Shown: positions 33,382 through 42,492 of the stretch, one piece after another
Layout of the letters: every line of letters starts with the position of its first letter
Numbering within the stretch: the first letter of the stretch is position 1
Assembly (NCBI GenBank): GCA_002694825.1
Contig: NZNH01000037.1
Coordinates: 20,723-76,422 of the forward strand
Reading direction: 5' to 3'
Length of the DNA stretch: 55,700 nucleotides
From: Acidimicrobiaceae bacterium
GTDB taxonomy: Bacteria > Actinomycetota > Acidimicrobiia > Acidimicrobiales > Aldehydirespiratoraceae
Made by a program: the position numbers and the translations under genes
Notes under the pieces: model-generated
Database searches by the model: none
The model's input: only the letters and a program-made list of their open reading frames with translations
Told to the model about the DNA's origin: nothing

Positions 33382-35962
33382 GTTCACCGTTAATGGCCAG
33401 ACCGTCTCGGTCGGCGATCACCACGATCATCTGCTTGCGGCCCTGCGCGACGAGTTGCGGATCACCTCGCCGAAGGACGGCTGTTCACCATCGGGCCAGT
33501 GCGGGTGCTGCACGGTGTTGATCGACGGCAAGGCGCGCATCTCGTGCCAGACCTCGCTCGAAAAGGCGGCTGGCGCCGAGATCACCACGCTCGAGGGTGT
33601 CGACGAGGCCGAGCGGCAGCGGATGGCCGACACGTTCGCCGCCCACGGCGCTCTGCAGTGCGGCTTCTGTACGCCTGGCATCGTGATGCGCACCGTCGCG
33701 TTGCTCGGCCGCGACAAGGAAACCACCCGCGACGACGCCGCCCGCCATCTCGGTGCTCATCTGTGCCGTTGCACCGGCTATGTGAAGATCCTCGACGCCG
33801 TCGAGTCGCTTGCCGCCGGCGAGACCCCGGTTGCCATCACGGAGGGCGGGGTCGGCGGACGCGGCGTGAAGTACGAGGGTCAGGAGCTCTCGCTCGGCGA
33901 CCGTGGCTTCATCGACGACATGGAGCCCGAGGGCTGTCTGCACGGAGCGGTTGTCCTCAGCGAACACGCTCGCGCCGACATCGTGGCGATCGATCCGGCC
34001 GATGCGCTCGCGATGCCCGGCGTGATTGCTGTGCTCACCGCCGATGATGTCCCCGGCGAGCTGCGCAGCGGGCTGATTCACAAGGACTGGCCGGCCTTCA
34101 TCCCGGTCGGCGGCCGTACCTCCTATCTCGGCGATGTGGTGGCGCTTGTCGTGGCCGAAACCCGTGCCCAGGCTCGGGCTGCCACGTCGGCGGTCTCCGT
34201 GACCTACGACGTGCATGAGCCACTCACCGATCCGGCGGCGGCGCTGGCCTCCGACGAAGATGCCGTCTGGACCCTCTCGGGCAATGAGCTCAGCCGGTCC
34301 ACGTACGTCCGCGGCGACGTCGACGAGGCGCTCGCCCGATCGGCCCACGTGGCCCGGCAAACCTTCCAGACGCAGCGCATCGACCATGCGTTCCTCGAGC
34401 CCGAATCGACACTTGCGGTTCCGACCATCGGCGCCGACGGGTCGACGGAATCGCTGTACGTGTATTCCGGCGGCCAGGGCGTATGGGACGACCGCAACGA
34501 CATCGCCCGGATGCTCGACGTCAGCACCGAACAGGTCACCGTCGAACTCGTGTCGAACGGCGGTGCATTCGGCGGCAAAGAGGACATGTCGAACCAGGGC
34601 CAGACCGCCCTCGCCGCCTGGCTGCTCGGTCGTCCGGTGAAGACCACCTTCTCGCGCGAAGAGTCGTTCCTCGTACACACGAAACGCCACCCGATCCGCA
34701 TGGAGTACGAGGTCGGCTGCGATGCCGACGGCAAGCTCCTCGCCGTCAAGGCCCGCATGATCGGCGACTCAGGTCCGTACGCCTCGGTGGGCATGAAGGT
34801 GCTGGAGCGGGCCGCCGGTCACGCAAGCGGGCCGTACGTCACCGAGACGATCGACATCGACGCCGTTGCGGTGCGCACCAACAACTCGGTGTGCGGGGCG
34901 TTTCGCGGTTTCGGCGCCAACCAGGCCCAGTTCGCGATGGAGGGCATGATGGATCGGCTCGCCGAGATGGCCGGGATCTCGGGGTGGGAGATCCGTAGTC
35001 GCAATGTCGTCGAGCCCGGCGTGGTGTGGGGGCCCGGCCAGGTCATGGACGACGGCTGCCTCGGTGCCCGAGCCTGTCTCGACGCCGTGAAACCGGCATG
35101 GGATGCGGCGGTCGCTGCCGGGAATCCCGTCGGCATGGGGCTCGGCCTGAAGAACTCCGGTCTCGGAAACGGCGCCAACGAGGTCAGTCGTTCGACCGTG
35201 CGGTTCGATCCCGACGGCACGATCGAGGTCCGACACTGCTGGACCGAGATGGGTCAGGGCATCCACACCGTCGCCCGCCAGGTTGCTGTCGAGGAACTCG
35301 GTGTCGAACCCGATCGCATCAAGGTCGTCGTCGACACCACCCGCGAGCTCGGCGCCGGTCAGACCACCGGCAGTCGTGGCACGGTCATGGGCGCCGGGTC
35401 GGTCGCCGATGCCTGCCGAAACGCGATGGCGGGCGGCTGCGAGGAGGACGTCGAGTACGAGGGTGTCTATGTCGTCGACTGGACCAACTCGATCAACGAC
35501 GGCCTCGAGAACCCGGTGATCCACTCGACCTTCGGCTATGCCGCCCAGCTCGTCGAGCTCGACTCGGAGACCGGCGAGATCGCCAAGGTCGTGGCGGCCC
35601 ATGACGTCGGCCGCGCGGTCAATCCGTTGCTCTGCGAGGGCCAGATCGAGGGCGCCGTGCACATGGGGCTCGGCTACGCGCTCACCGAGGGTTTTCCGTG
35701 CGACGAGCACGGCAAGCCTTTCAACGAGACGCTGCGCTCGCTCGACATCATCCGCCCGAAGGACATGCCGCCGACCGAGGTGATCCTCGTCGAGTCGCCC
35801 GACCCCAACTCGCCGTACGGCATCAAGGGTGTCGGCGAGATCGGTCTTGTTCCCACGGCCGGCGCGGTTGCGGCAGCGCTGCACGCCCACGACGACGAGT
35901 GGCGTCACGAGTTGCCGATGCGGACCGAACGCAACCGGGAGCGGGCGAGCGCTTGGTCCTGA
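33374..35962 (+). CDS. XdhD-like molybdenum hydroxylase: fused 2Fe-2S and molybdenum domains (862 aa)
   Basis: Residues 1-155 are two 2Fe-2S domains (CSPSGQCGCCTVLIDG; QCGFCTPGIVM; HLCRCTGYV). Residues about 165-855 are the molybdopterin domains: GGAFGGKEDMSNQ, CGAFRGFGANQAQFAMEG, EMGQGIHTVARQ and HDVGRAVNP, with the active-site Glu in KGVGEIG. No FAD domain is fused. This is the layout of E. coli XdhD and of the so-called selenium-dependent xanthine dehydrogenase family. No in-frame TGA or selenium genes are seen here. The start at 33374 overlaps the carbamoylase stop. The substrate is presumably an N-heterocycle. An FAD partner must come from elsewhere or is not needed. Confidence 0.87.
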   Translation: MAEFTVNGQTVSVGDHHDHLLAALRDELRITSPKDGCSPSGQCGCCTVLIDGKARISCQTSLEKAAGAEITTLEGVDEAERQRMADTFAAHGALQCGFCTPGIVMRTVALLGRDKETTRDDAARHLGAHLCRCTGYVKILDAVESLAAGETPVAITEGGVGGRGVKYEGQELSLGDRGFIDDMEPEGCLHGAVVLSEHARADIVAIDPADALAMPGVIAVLTADDVPGELRSGLIHKDWPAFIPVGGRTSYLGDVVALVVAETRAQARAATSAVSVTYDVHEPLTDPAAALASDEDAVWTLSGNELSRSTYVRGDVDEALARSAHVARQTFQTQRIDHAFLEPESTLAVPTIGADGSTESLYVYSGGQGVWDDRNDIARMLDVSTEQVTVELVSNGGAFGGKEDMSNQGQTALAAWLLGRPVKTTFSREESFLVHTKRHPIRMEYEVGCDADGKLLAVKARMIGDSGPYASVGMKVLERAAGHASGPYVTETIDIDAVAVRTNNSVCGAFRGFGANQAQFAMEGMMDRLAEMAGISGWEIRSRNVVEPGVVWGPGQVMDDGCLGARACLDAVKPAWDAAVAAGNPVGMGLGLKNSGLGNGANEVSRSTVRFDPDGTIEVRHCWTEMGQGIHTVARQVAVEELGVEPDRIKVVVDTTRELGAGQTTGSRGTVMGAGSVADACRNAMAGGCEEDVEYEGVYVVDWTNSINDGLENPVIHSTFGYAAQLVELDSETGEIAKVVAAHDVGRAVNPLLCEGQIEGAVHMGLGYALTEGFPCDEHGKPFNETLRSLDIIRPKDMPPTEVILVESPDPNSPYGIKGVGEIGLVPTAGAVAAALHAHDDEWRHELPMRTERNRERASAWS

Positions 35963-36032
35963 GCGACCCGCGCGTCGGCGCCGAGCGTGGTCGTGCGAGC
36001 ACGAGCCGTCTGCGAAGTGCGATGATCCGTTC

Positions 36033-37061
36033 ATGACGGTCTCGACACCGGGTCTGGTGTGTGCGCATCACCACCTTTACAGCGCACTCGCTCGCGGGAT
36101 GCCGGCGCCGCCGCGTACACCTGGTGGCTTTCAGGAGATTCTCGAACTTGTCTGGTGGCGACTCGACCTTGCGCTCGATCTGGAGGCGATCGAATGGTCG
36201 GCGAAGCTCGGTGCACTTGAGGCGCTCGAGCGGGGTACGACGGCGATCATCGACCATCACGAATCACCAAATGCGATCGAGGGCTCTCTCTCGGTGATCG
36301 CCGACGCCTGTCAGGAGGTCGGCGTTCGGATCTCGTGCTCGTACGGTGTCACCGACCGTCACGGCCCCGAGGGTGCTGCTGCCGGCCTGGCCGAGAACGA
36401 TCGGTTCCTGGGCGACGGTGAACGCGAGGGATATGTCGGCCTGCATGCCGCCTTCACGTGCTCCAACGACACGATCGCTGCGGCGGCGGAGCTGGCGAGA
36501 AAGCACGACGTCGGGGTGCATGTGCACGTTGCGGAAGGCGATTCCGACACCTGGCAACGGCTCGTCGATCACAGTGATGACGACTGGTTGATCGTCCACG
36601 GCGTCCACCTGCCTGACGATCACGGTCTTCGCGGCACCCTCGTGCACAACCCGCGGTCGAACATGAACAACTCGGTCGGCTATGCCCGACCGAGCCGATT
36701 CGATCTGCCGATTGCGCTGGGCACCGACGGCATCGGCGCCGACATGCTCGAGGAGTTCCGGCTCGCCTACGTCGCCGCCCGCGCCGACGACGTCACCGCC
36801 ACTCCCGATCAGGCCTGGGGCTGGCTCCAGACCGGGTGGGATCTCATGCCGGCGGCGCTCGACGATCGGGTGTACTGGGCGGTCGAGTCCACCGACCCCT
36901 GGCACCTTGCGTTCACGCCGGGCACCTCGCCGCTCGAGGTTGAGGTCGACGGGGAGGTCGTCTGGGACGGCGAGCCCACGCTCGTCGACGGCGACGAGAT
37001 CCGGGCCAAGGCAGCCGAGGCGGCGACGAAGCTGCACGCTCGTCTGGCTGCGCTCGACTAG
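36033..37061 (+). CDS. SsnA-like aminohydrolase lacking the N-terminal beta strands (342 aa)
   Basis: Amidohydrolase TIM barrel. The protein begins MTVSTPGLVCAHHHLYSALARG, so the metal-binding HHH motif is only about 11 residues from the start. SsnA and related deaminases have about 50-60 residues before it. Other ligands are present: DHHESP, HVHVAEG, HGVHLP, HNPRSNMNNSVGY and LGTDGIGAD. The C-terminal sandwich strands (EVEVDGEVVWDGEP) remain. No upstream frame supplies the missing strands. It follows the XdhD-like gene by 70 bases, as ssnA neighbours xdhD in anaerobes. The reaction is probably deamination or ring opening of an N-heterocycle. Confidence 0.75.
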   Translation: MTVSTPGLVCAHHHLYSALARGMPAPPRTPGGFQEILELVWWRLDLALDLEAIEWSAKLGALEALERGTTAIIDHHESPNAIEGSLSVIADACQEVGVRISCSYGVTDRHGPEGAAAGLAENDRFLGDGEREGYVGLHAAFTCSNDTIAAAAELARKHDVGVHVHVAEGDSDTWQRLVDHSDDDWLIVHGVHLPDDHGLRGTLVHNPRSNMNNSVGYARPSRFDLPIALGTDGIGADMLEEFRLAYVAARADDVTATPDQAWGWLQTGWDLMPAALDDRVYWAVESTDPWHLAFTPGTSPLEVEVDGEVVWDGEPTLVDGDEIRAKAAEAATKLHARLAALD

Positions 37062-37064
37062 GCG

Positions 37065-37802
37065 ATGATCGTCTACGACGACGAGCTGCGGGAGCGTCTG
37101 CGCACGAACCTGGCCTCGTTCGAACCGCGCCACCAGCCCCTCGACGGGCGGCGGCACGCTGCGGTGAGCGTGATCGTGCTCGACTCCGATGCCCAGCTCC
37201 ACGGTGTCGACACGGCGTGGAGGTCACTCCCGGAACACGAGCGCACGAACCGACTCGACATGGTGCCCGGGCTTCCGTCCGGCCATGGGCTCAGCGGCTC
37301 GGTCGACGGCACGGCCGGTGGCGCGGCCTTCATCCTGACCCGCCGCGCGCAGCGGATGAGCGCCCACCCTGGCCAGTGGGCGTTCCCTGGCGGCCGCGTC
37401 GACGAGGGCGAGACGGCGGAGGAGGCTGCTCGGCGCGAGATCGAGGAGGAGGTCGGGCTGTGTGACCTCGACCTCCTCGGCCGACTCGACGACTATCCGA
37501 CCCGGTCGGGTTATGTGATCACGCCGTTCGTCTTCTGGGCCGGCGCCGAGGCCGAGCCGACCGCCAACCCCGATGAGGTGGCGTCGATTCATCGGATTGC
37601 GATCACCGAGTTGCTCCGACCGAACTCGCCGCGTTTCGTCAACATCCCCGAGAGTGATCGGCCTGTCATCCAGGTGCCGGTCGGTGAGGACCTCATCCAT
37701 GCCCCCACCGGGGCGGTGATGTACCAGTTCCGGGCAGTCGCCTACGAGGGCCGCGACGAACGGGTCGACGAGTACGACCAGCCGGTCTTTGCCTGGCAGT
37801 GA
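37065..37802 (+). CDS. NUDIX hydrolase (245 aa)
   Basis: A complete Nudix box lies near residues 109-131 (GGRVDEGETAEEAARREIEE then EVGL), preceded by ILTRRAQRMSAHPGQWAFPG. That ahead-of-box pattern is typical of CoA pyrophosphatases (NudL/YeaB-like). An extra N-terminal region of about 85 residues is also present. It hydrolyses a nucleoside-diphosphate-linked substrate, possibly CoA. It starts 3 bases after the SsnA-like stop, so it is likely co-transcribed. Whether it has a role in the catabolic block is unclear. Confidence 0.82.
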   Translation: MIVYDDELRERLRTNLASFEPRHQPLDGRRHAAVSVIVLDSDAQLHGVDTAWRSLPEHERTNRLDMVPGLPSGHGLSGSVDGTAGGAAFILTRRAQRMSAHPGQWAFPGGRVDEGETAEEAARREIEEEVGLCDLDLLGRLDDYPTRSGYVITPFVFWAGAEAEPTANPDEVASIHRIAITELLRPNSPRFVNIPESDRPVIQVPVGEDLIHAPTGAVMYQFRAVAYEGRDERVDEYDQPVFAWQ

Positions 37803-37805
37803 CCG

Positions 37806-38819
37806 CTACAGCGAGTACACCCGGCGGGCGGTGCCGCTGAACATGGCCGTCTGTTCGTCGTCGCTGAAGTCAGCGACCAGCTTCTGGAAGACGTTCCACA
37901 CCACGGTGTACGACGCCGACATCTTGTCGACCGGGAAGTTGCTCTCGAACATGCACCGATCGGGCCCGAAGCACTCGATCATGTGCTCGTACCAGCGGCG
38001 CTGATCGGCGAGGATCTGATCGCTCGACGGGGGCTGAGCCATCCGCTCGTATCCGAAGCCATTGTCGGGCATGGCGAGGCCGCCGAGCTTCGCAACGACG
38101 TTCTCGCAGGCGGCGATCTCGCGCATGTCCTCACACCAGGTCGGGAAGATCTCGTCGTGCTTTCCGGCGAAACGGCCGACACCGAGGGGCGTGCCGAAGT
38201 GGTCGAGCACCATGGTGGTCTCGGGTGCAGCCCGGGCGACGGTGAGGAACTCACGGTTCTGATGGTGGTAGTGCCACGAGTCGTAGGTGAGATGGCGTTC
38301 GCCGAGCCGGCGCACACCGGCCTGGAATGCGGGGTCATCGGCGAGGCCCGCCGGTGAGCGGCCGGCGATCGTCAACTCCTCGGGGGCGATCGGCGCCGAC
38401 AGGGCGTGGCGGATGCCCCGAAAGAGACCGGCACCAGCGTCGATGTGGGCGTCAAGCACGTCATCGAGCGATACCGATCGCAGGTCGGCGGTGGCGACGA
38501 TGCCGGCGATCGGCGCCCGGTCGGGGTACCGGTCGAGCAGGTCGGCGGCCGCGGCGGCGACGAAGCGGGTTTCGCCTACCGGGGCCATCGGGTCAGGGTC
38601 TCGGTGCGAGTAGCCGGCGCCGCACTCGACGAACACGGTCTTCACGATGTTGTGGCCCGAGCCGGTGTCGGCCACGAGTTCGTCGACGCCATAGGTGAGC
38701 GGCAGCCCTGGCGGCCAGAGGTGGGGGTGGGGATCGACGATCGGGCGGGTCGGATCGACCGGCTGTTCCGTGTAGGAGTCGAGCCAGTCCGGGGACATTG
38801 AAATCGCCATGGCGGTCAT
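37806..38819 (-). CDS. Amidohydrolase family 2 (TIM-barrel) protein (about 337 aa)
   Basis: PF04909-type fold. The IVDPHPHLWP motif near the N-terminus gives the first two His, LDHFGTPLG a later one, and MFESNFPVDKM sits where many members have an Asp, here Asn (SNFP). Such proteins include lactonases, decarboxylases and hydrolases. The substrate is unknown. Several ATGs are possible (38819, 38810, 38798) and no ribosome-binding site distinguishes them. I use 38819. It converges with the Nudix gene, 3 bases between stops. Confidence 0.75.
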   Translation of the reverse strand: MTAMAISMSPDWLDSYTEQPVDPTRPIVDPHPHLWPPGLPLTYGVDELVADTGSGHNIVKTVFVECGAGYSHRDPDPMAPVGETRFVAAAAADLLDRYPDRAPIAGIVATADLRSVSLDDVLDAHIDAGAGLFRGIRHALSAPIAPEELTIAGRSPAGLADDPAFQAGVRRLGERHLTYDSWHYHHQNREFLTVARAAPETTMVLDHFGTPLGVGRFAGKHDEIFPTWCEDMREIAACENVVAKLGGLAMPDNGFGYERMAQPPSSDQILADQRRWYEHMIECFGPDRCMFESNFPVDKMSASYTVVWNVFQKLVADFSDDEQTAMFSGTARRVYSL

Positions 38820-38920
38820 GGTCGCACGCCGACGGGCGACGCGCCGAGGAAGCGCAACGTGTCGCACATCACGCACGTTCGACCTCTCTCCCGTCGTGAG
38901 GCGCCGATAGGGTGCCCCGT

Positions 38921-39364
38921 ATGAGTGACATCCGTGTGGCCTTCGTGATGGCGACCTGGCACGACGATCTGGTCGACCGCACCAAGCTGGGATTCTTCGA
39001 GCGCATGGCCGAGCTCGGTCATGGCGAGGACGCCATCGATGTGCACAAGCTGCCGGGCGCGCTCGAGTTCCCGCTTCACTGCAAGAAGCTGGCCCAGACC
39101 GGAAGGTACGACGTAATCGTCACGGCGGCCCTCGTGGTCGACGGCGGCATTTACGAGCACCGCTTCGTGGCCCACGCCGTCCTACAGGGGATGATGAACG
39201 TCATGCTCGAGACCGATGTCCCGATCATGTCGGCCGTGCTCACCCCCCAGCAGTTCCACGAGCACGACGTTCACCACGCGTTCTTCTATGACCATCTGGT
39301 CAAGAAGGGTCGTGAGGCTGCCGACGCTGCGGTTGCGACGGTCGCCAACCTGCGAAGCATCTGA
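38921..39364 (+). CDS. ribH2: 6,7-dimethyl-8-ribityllumazine synthase, RibH2 type (147 aa)
   Basis: Lumazine synthase of the RibH2 (decamer-forming) subgroup. DIRVAFVMATWHDDLVDRTK opens the fold. KLPGALEFPLHCKKLAQTG and VVDGGIYEHRFVAHAVLQGMM follow, and VLTPQQFHEH matches type II enzymes. It condenses ribulose-5-phosphate-derived dihydroxybutanone phosphate with the pyrimidinedione to give the riboflavin precursor. No other rib genes are adjacent, so it is probably a second, separately regulated copy. The ATG at 38921 was preferred to a GTG at 38912. Confidence 0.85.
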   Translation: MSDIRVAFVMATWHDDLVDRTKLGFFERMAELGHGEDAIDVHKLPGALEFPLHCKKLAQTGRYDVIVTAALVVDGGIYEHRFVAHAVLQGMMNVMLETDVPIMSAVLTPQQFHEHDVHHAFFYDHLVKKGREAADAAVATVANLRSI

Positions 39365-39378
39365 TCGCTTCGGCTCCC

Positions 39379-40449
39379 ATGCGCGTCACCCCGTTGGTGA
39401 TCACCGCAGCCCTGGTGTTCGCGTCGGCCTGTGGCGGTTCCGAGTCATCCGAGGTCGCCACCGCCACGACGACCACGCCGGCAACGACGACGACTGCCCC
39501 GCCCGACACGGCACCGGTAGAGACCACCACGACCGCACCGGCGAGCACCACGACGACCACAGACGTCGGGTGCGCCGACCCCCCGGTGTGTTTTTACGCC
39601 GTTGGAGAGAACGTCTGCAGTGTCGACGGCAACGCTCCCTGCGCCGACGACCCCCGCAACATCTACGTCAACGAGACGATCGGCTTCTCGTTCGCCTTTG
39701 ACGACAACTGGCGCCGACTCGGCACCGATACCGACGGTCGTATCCAACTGGTGCATAAGTACTTCGTGCCCGGAGACCCCTTCATTGTCGTGTCGTGGGA
39801 ACCGACGATGGGGCGCACCCTCGACATGTTCGCCGACGACTTGATCGCGTCGTCCGATCCCGACGCGATCGGGGCCTGGGACTGGGCGACCGACGAGCTG
39901 GGCGGTTTCGAGTGGGAGTCGGCTGAGGGGTCTGTTCCTCAACGCAATGTCCGTGCCGTTCACCCCGACCCGTACTCGGGGCAGGCGATCCTCATCGAGT
40001 CCATCGGCTCGTGCATGGCGTTCTGCGAGGAAGTCGACGGAGACGCCGCTGCAGATTCGCAGTGGAACCAGACCGTCGGGATGATCCGCGACACCTGGAC
40101 ATGGTGGGAGCCGGCGGAGCGCGAGGTCGACGAGTGCAACGTGCTCGGCGGAGGGCGGTACCGCGTCCGGTTCCCTGCGGGAGCCTTCGGAACCCGGATC
40201 GAATGCGCCCTGGTTCGAGGTGAGATCTACCTCTTCCGAGTCGAGGTCGCCGAGGGCCAGACCCTCACCGCCGGCGTGTCCTCCGTAGAGGACAACGCCG
40301 TCTTCGCGATCTCGTCACCATCGGGTGCGCTGCTCGCCGAAGAGCAGACCGAGCTAGTCGTGTCCGGCACCGACGCCGGCAGCTACGAGATCGTCGTGGG
40401 GTCGATCCGGGGCAACGCCCCGTTCGCGCTCGAGATCGACGTTCGCTGA
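39379..40449 (+). CDS. Secreted lipoprotein with Thr-rich linker, unknown function (356 aa)
   Basis: The signal sequence ends in ASAC (Cys18). It is followed by a low-complexity Thr/Ala/Pro linker (residues about 25-62), typical of surface proteins tethered above the membrane. The folded part has six or more Cys (VGCADPPVC, NVCSVDGNAPC, SCMAFC) that may form disulfides, consistent with an exported location. A YVNETIGFSFAFDDNW segment resembles domains of secreted actinobacterial proteins, but I cannot name the family. The stop overlaps the serB start (TGATG). Confidence 0.65.
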   Translation: MRVTPLVITAALVFASACGGSESSEVATATTTTPATTTTAPPDTAPVETTTTAPASTTTTTDVGCADPPVCFYAVGENVCSVDGNAPCADDPRNIYVNETIGFSFAFDDNWRRLGTDTDGRIQLVHKYFVPGDPFIVVSWEPTMGRTLDMFADDLIASSDPDAIGAWDWATDELGGFEWESAEGSVPQRNVRAVHPDPYSGQAILIESIGSCMAFCEEVDGDAAADSQWNQTVGMIRDTWTWWEPAEREVDECNVLGGGRYRVRFPAGAFGTRIECALVRGEIYLFRVEVAEGQTLTAGVSSVEDNAVFAISSPSGALLAEEQTELVVSGTDAGSYEIVVGSIRGNAPFALEIDVR

Positions 40450-41648
40450 TGAACGCGCCGCTCCACGGTTCGGGGGTGGGCGACCCGCAGACCGTGCTGA
40501 TCCGGGTCAGCGGTCCTGACCGGCCCGGCATCAACGCCGGGCTCATGGCCGTGCTCGACACGTGCGATGCCAGCGTGCAGGACATCGAGCAGATCGTGAT
40601 TCGCGGACAGATCTCGCTCGGGGTCGTCGTCAACGTTCCCGCGGGCCGGGATCTCCTCCGCAATGTGCTGCTGTGGGGTTGGGAAGAACGCATCGAGGTC
40701 GATGTGGAGGTCGTGCCGCCGACCCCGACCCCCGCAACGCCTGGGCTCGTCGTCACGGTGCTCGGCCCCAACGTGACACCGGGCGAGTTCGGTGCCGTCA
40801 CCCGAGCGATCGCCGACATCGGGGCGAACATCGACCGCATCGTGCGGCTCTCTCGCTACCCCGTGATGTCCTATGAGCTCCTGGTGCGGACCTCCGAGGA
40901 GCAAAAGCTGCGTCGTGCGCTTCTGACGGCAGCGGCCACCGAGCCCGATCTCGACGTCGCTATTCAGCGCGAGGGGCTCGGTCGACGGGCCAAACGCCTC
41001 GTCGTACTCGACGTCGACTCCACGCTCATCCAGGACGAAGTGATCGAGCTTCTCGCCGCCGAGGCGGGCTGTCTTGCCGAGGTGAAGGCGATGACCGACG
41101 CTGCGATGGCCGGCGAGCTCGATTTCGAAGCGTCGCTGCGCGAGCGGGTGCGCCTGCTCGCCGGGCTCGATGTCGAGGCCGTCGACCGGGCGTGGGCGAA
41201 GCTTCGCTACACCCCGGGAGCGGCGACCTTCCTTCGAACCCTTCGCCGCCTCGGCTACGTGGTCGCCGTTGTCTCGGGGGGCTTCACGGTCTTCACCGAT
41301 CGGCTCCGAGACGACCTCGGCCTCGACGCGGCCTATGCCAACGAGCTCGAAATCGTCGACGGCGCCTTTACCGGTGATGTCATCGGCGACATCGTCGATC
41401 GCGACCGCAAGGCCGAGCTGTTGCGCGAGATCGCTGCCGAAGCTGGTGTCCCGATCGAACAGACCGTCGCGGTCGGCGACGGCGCCAACGATCTCGCAAT
41501 GCTCGAGGCCGCCGGGCTCGGTGTTGCGTTCAACGCCAAGCCGGTCGTCACCGCTGCTGCCGACACCAGCGTCACGGTTCCGTACCTCGACGCCGTACTC
41601 TTCATGCTCGGCATCCGCCGCGAAGACATCGAAGCCGCCGACGCCTGA
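40449..41648 (+). CDS. serB: Phosphoserine phosphatase SerB with ACT domains (399 aa)
   Basis: Final enzyme of serine synthesis. Two N-terminal ACT domains (about residues 14-90 and 100-170) may sense serine. The HAD phosphatase domain has motif I LDVDSTLIQDE (Asp188, Asp190), motif II VSGG, a Lys in DRDRKAELL and motif III VGDGANDLAML. Length and layout match actinobacterial SerB2. It is translationally linked to the upstream lipoprotein gene by TGATG. Confidence 0.93.
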   Translation: MNAPLHGSGVGDPQTVLIRVSGPDRPGINAGLMAVLDTCDASVQDIEQIVIRGQISLGVVVNVPAGRDLLRNVLLWGWEERIEVDVEVVPPTPTPATPGLVVTVLGPNVTPGEFGAVTRAIADIGANIDRIVRLSRYPVMSYELLVRTSEEQKLRRALLTAAATEPDLDVAIQREGLGRRAKRLVVLDVDSTLIQDEVIELLAAEAGCLAEVKAMTDAAMAGELDFEASLRERVRLLAGLDVEAVDRAWAKLRYTPGAATFLRTLRRLGYVVAVVSGGFTVFTDRLRDDLGLDAAYANELEIVDGAFTGDVIGDIVDRDRKAELLREIAAEAGVPIEQTVAVGDGANDLAMLEAAGLGVAFNAKPVVTAAADTSVTVPYLDAVLFMLGIRREDIEAADA

Positions 41649-41666
41649 TTGAGGATCTCTCGAGTC

Positions 41667-42476
41667 ATGAGCCACTTCGACGACGAAACCCGGATCGCGC
41701 CGACTGGTAAGGGGACGTGGACCGCCGAGATCTCCGATGAGTGGAGTATCGGACCCAACGCCAACGGTGGCTATCTCCTCACTCCCCTGCTGCGCGCAGC
41801 TCGTGAGGTCGCCGGCCAACCCGATCCGTTCACCGTCACCACGCACTTCCTGCGTCCGGGGATCGGCAACGAAACCGCAGAGATCTCCGCCGATGTGATC
41901 AAGTCGGGGCGCACGATGAGCACGGTGTCGGCGAGCCTCAGTCAGCAGGGGAAGACCCGAATTCACACGGTTGCCGGTTTCGGTGATCTCGATGCCACGA
42001 CCGAGCACGATGCCGAATGGACGATCCCCATGCCGGATCTTCCCGATCCGGACGAGTGCATCGATCGACGGGATCTGAACCAGGGCGTGCAGATCAATCT
42101 CATGAATCGCTGCGAGATTCGCGTCGACCCGAAGATCCAGCGAGATCCAAGCGAGGTCGAGACGGCTGAGGTCTTGGGCTGGACCCGTTTCCGCGACGAG
42201 ACCGACCCCGATGTCATGGCCCTGCCGTTCTTTGCCGATGCCTTTCCGCCGACCGTATTCACCCGACTCGGGCCGATCGGCTGGGTGCCGACACTTGAGT
42301 TGACCGTGCACGTCCGGCGACGCCCCGCTCCCGGCTGGCTCGCCTGTCAGGTGTGGACCGACGACGTCCACAACGGCAAGTTGATCGAATCGGTCCGCCT
42401 GTGGGATTCGAACGGCGACCTGGTCGCCCAGGGCCGGCAACTTGGTTACCTCATCACGGGCAACGTCGGCGGCTGA
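41667..42476 (+). CDS. Acyl-CoA thioesterase-like double hotdog protein (269 aa)
   Basis: PF13622-type thioesterase. The first hotdog domain includes WSIGPNANGGYLLTPLLRAA, the conserved Asn/Gly region, and THFLRPG. The second, after residue 145, contains GWVPTLELTVHVRRRPAPGWLAC and WDSNGDLVAQGRQLGYL. Members hydrolyse acyl-CoA esters. The chain specificity is unknown. The ATG at 41667 was selected, 18 bases after serB. Confidence 0.82.
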   Translation: MSHFDDETRIAPTGKGTWTAEISDEWSIGPNANGGYLLTPLLRAAREVAGQPDPFTVTTHFLRPGIGNETAEISADVIKSGRTMSTVSASLSQQGKTRIHTVAGFGDLDATTEHDAEWTIPMPDLPDPDECIDRRDLNQGVQINLMNRCEIRVDPKIQRDPSEVETAEVLGWTRFRDETDPDVMALPFFADAFPPTVFTRLGPIGWVPTLELTVHVRRRPAPGWLACQVWTDDVHNGKLIESVRLWDSNGDLVAQGRQLGYLITGNVGG

Positions 42477-42492
42477 CCGCGAGACTGCGGAC

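Noticed and set aside
33374-35962. Selenocysteine-containing hydroxylase
   Set aside because: The frame has no in-frame TGA, and no selenium metabolism gene is in the window. The family name refers to a labile selenium cofactor, which sequence cannot show.
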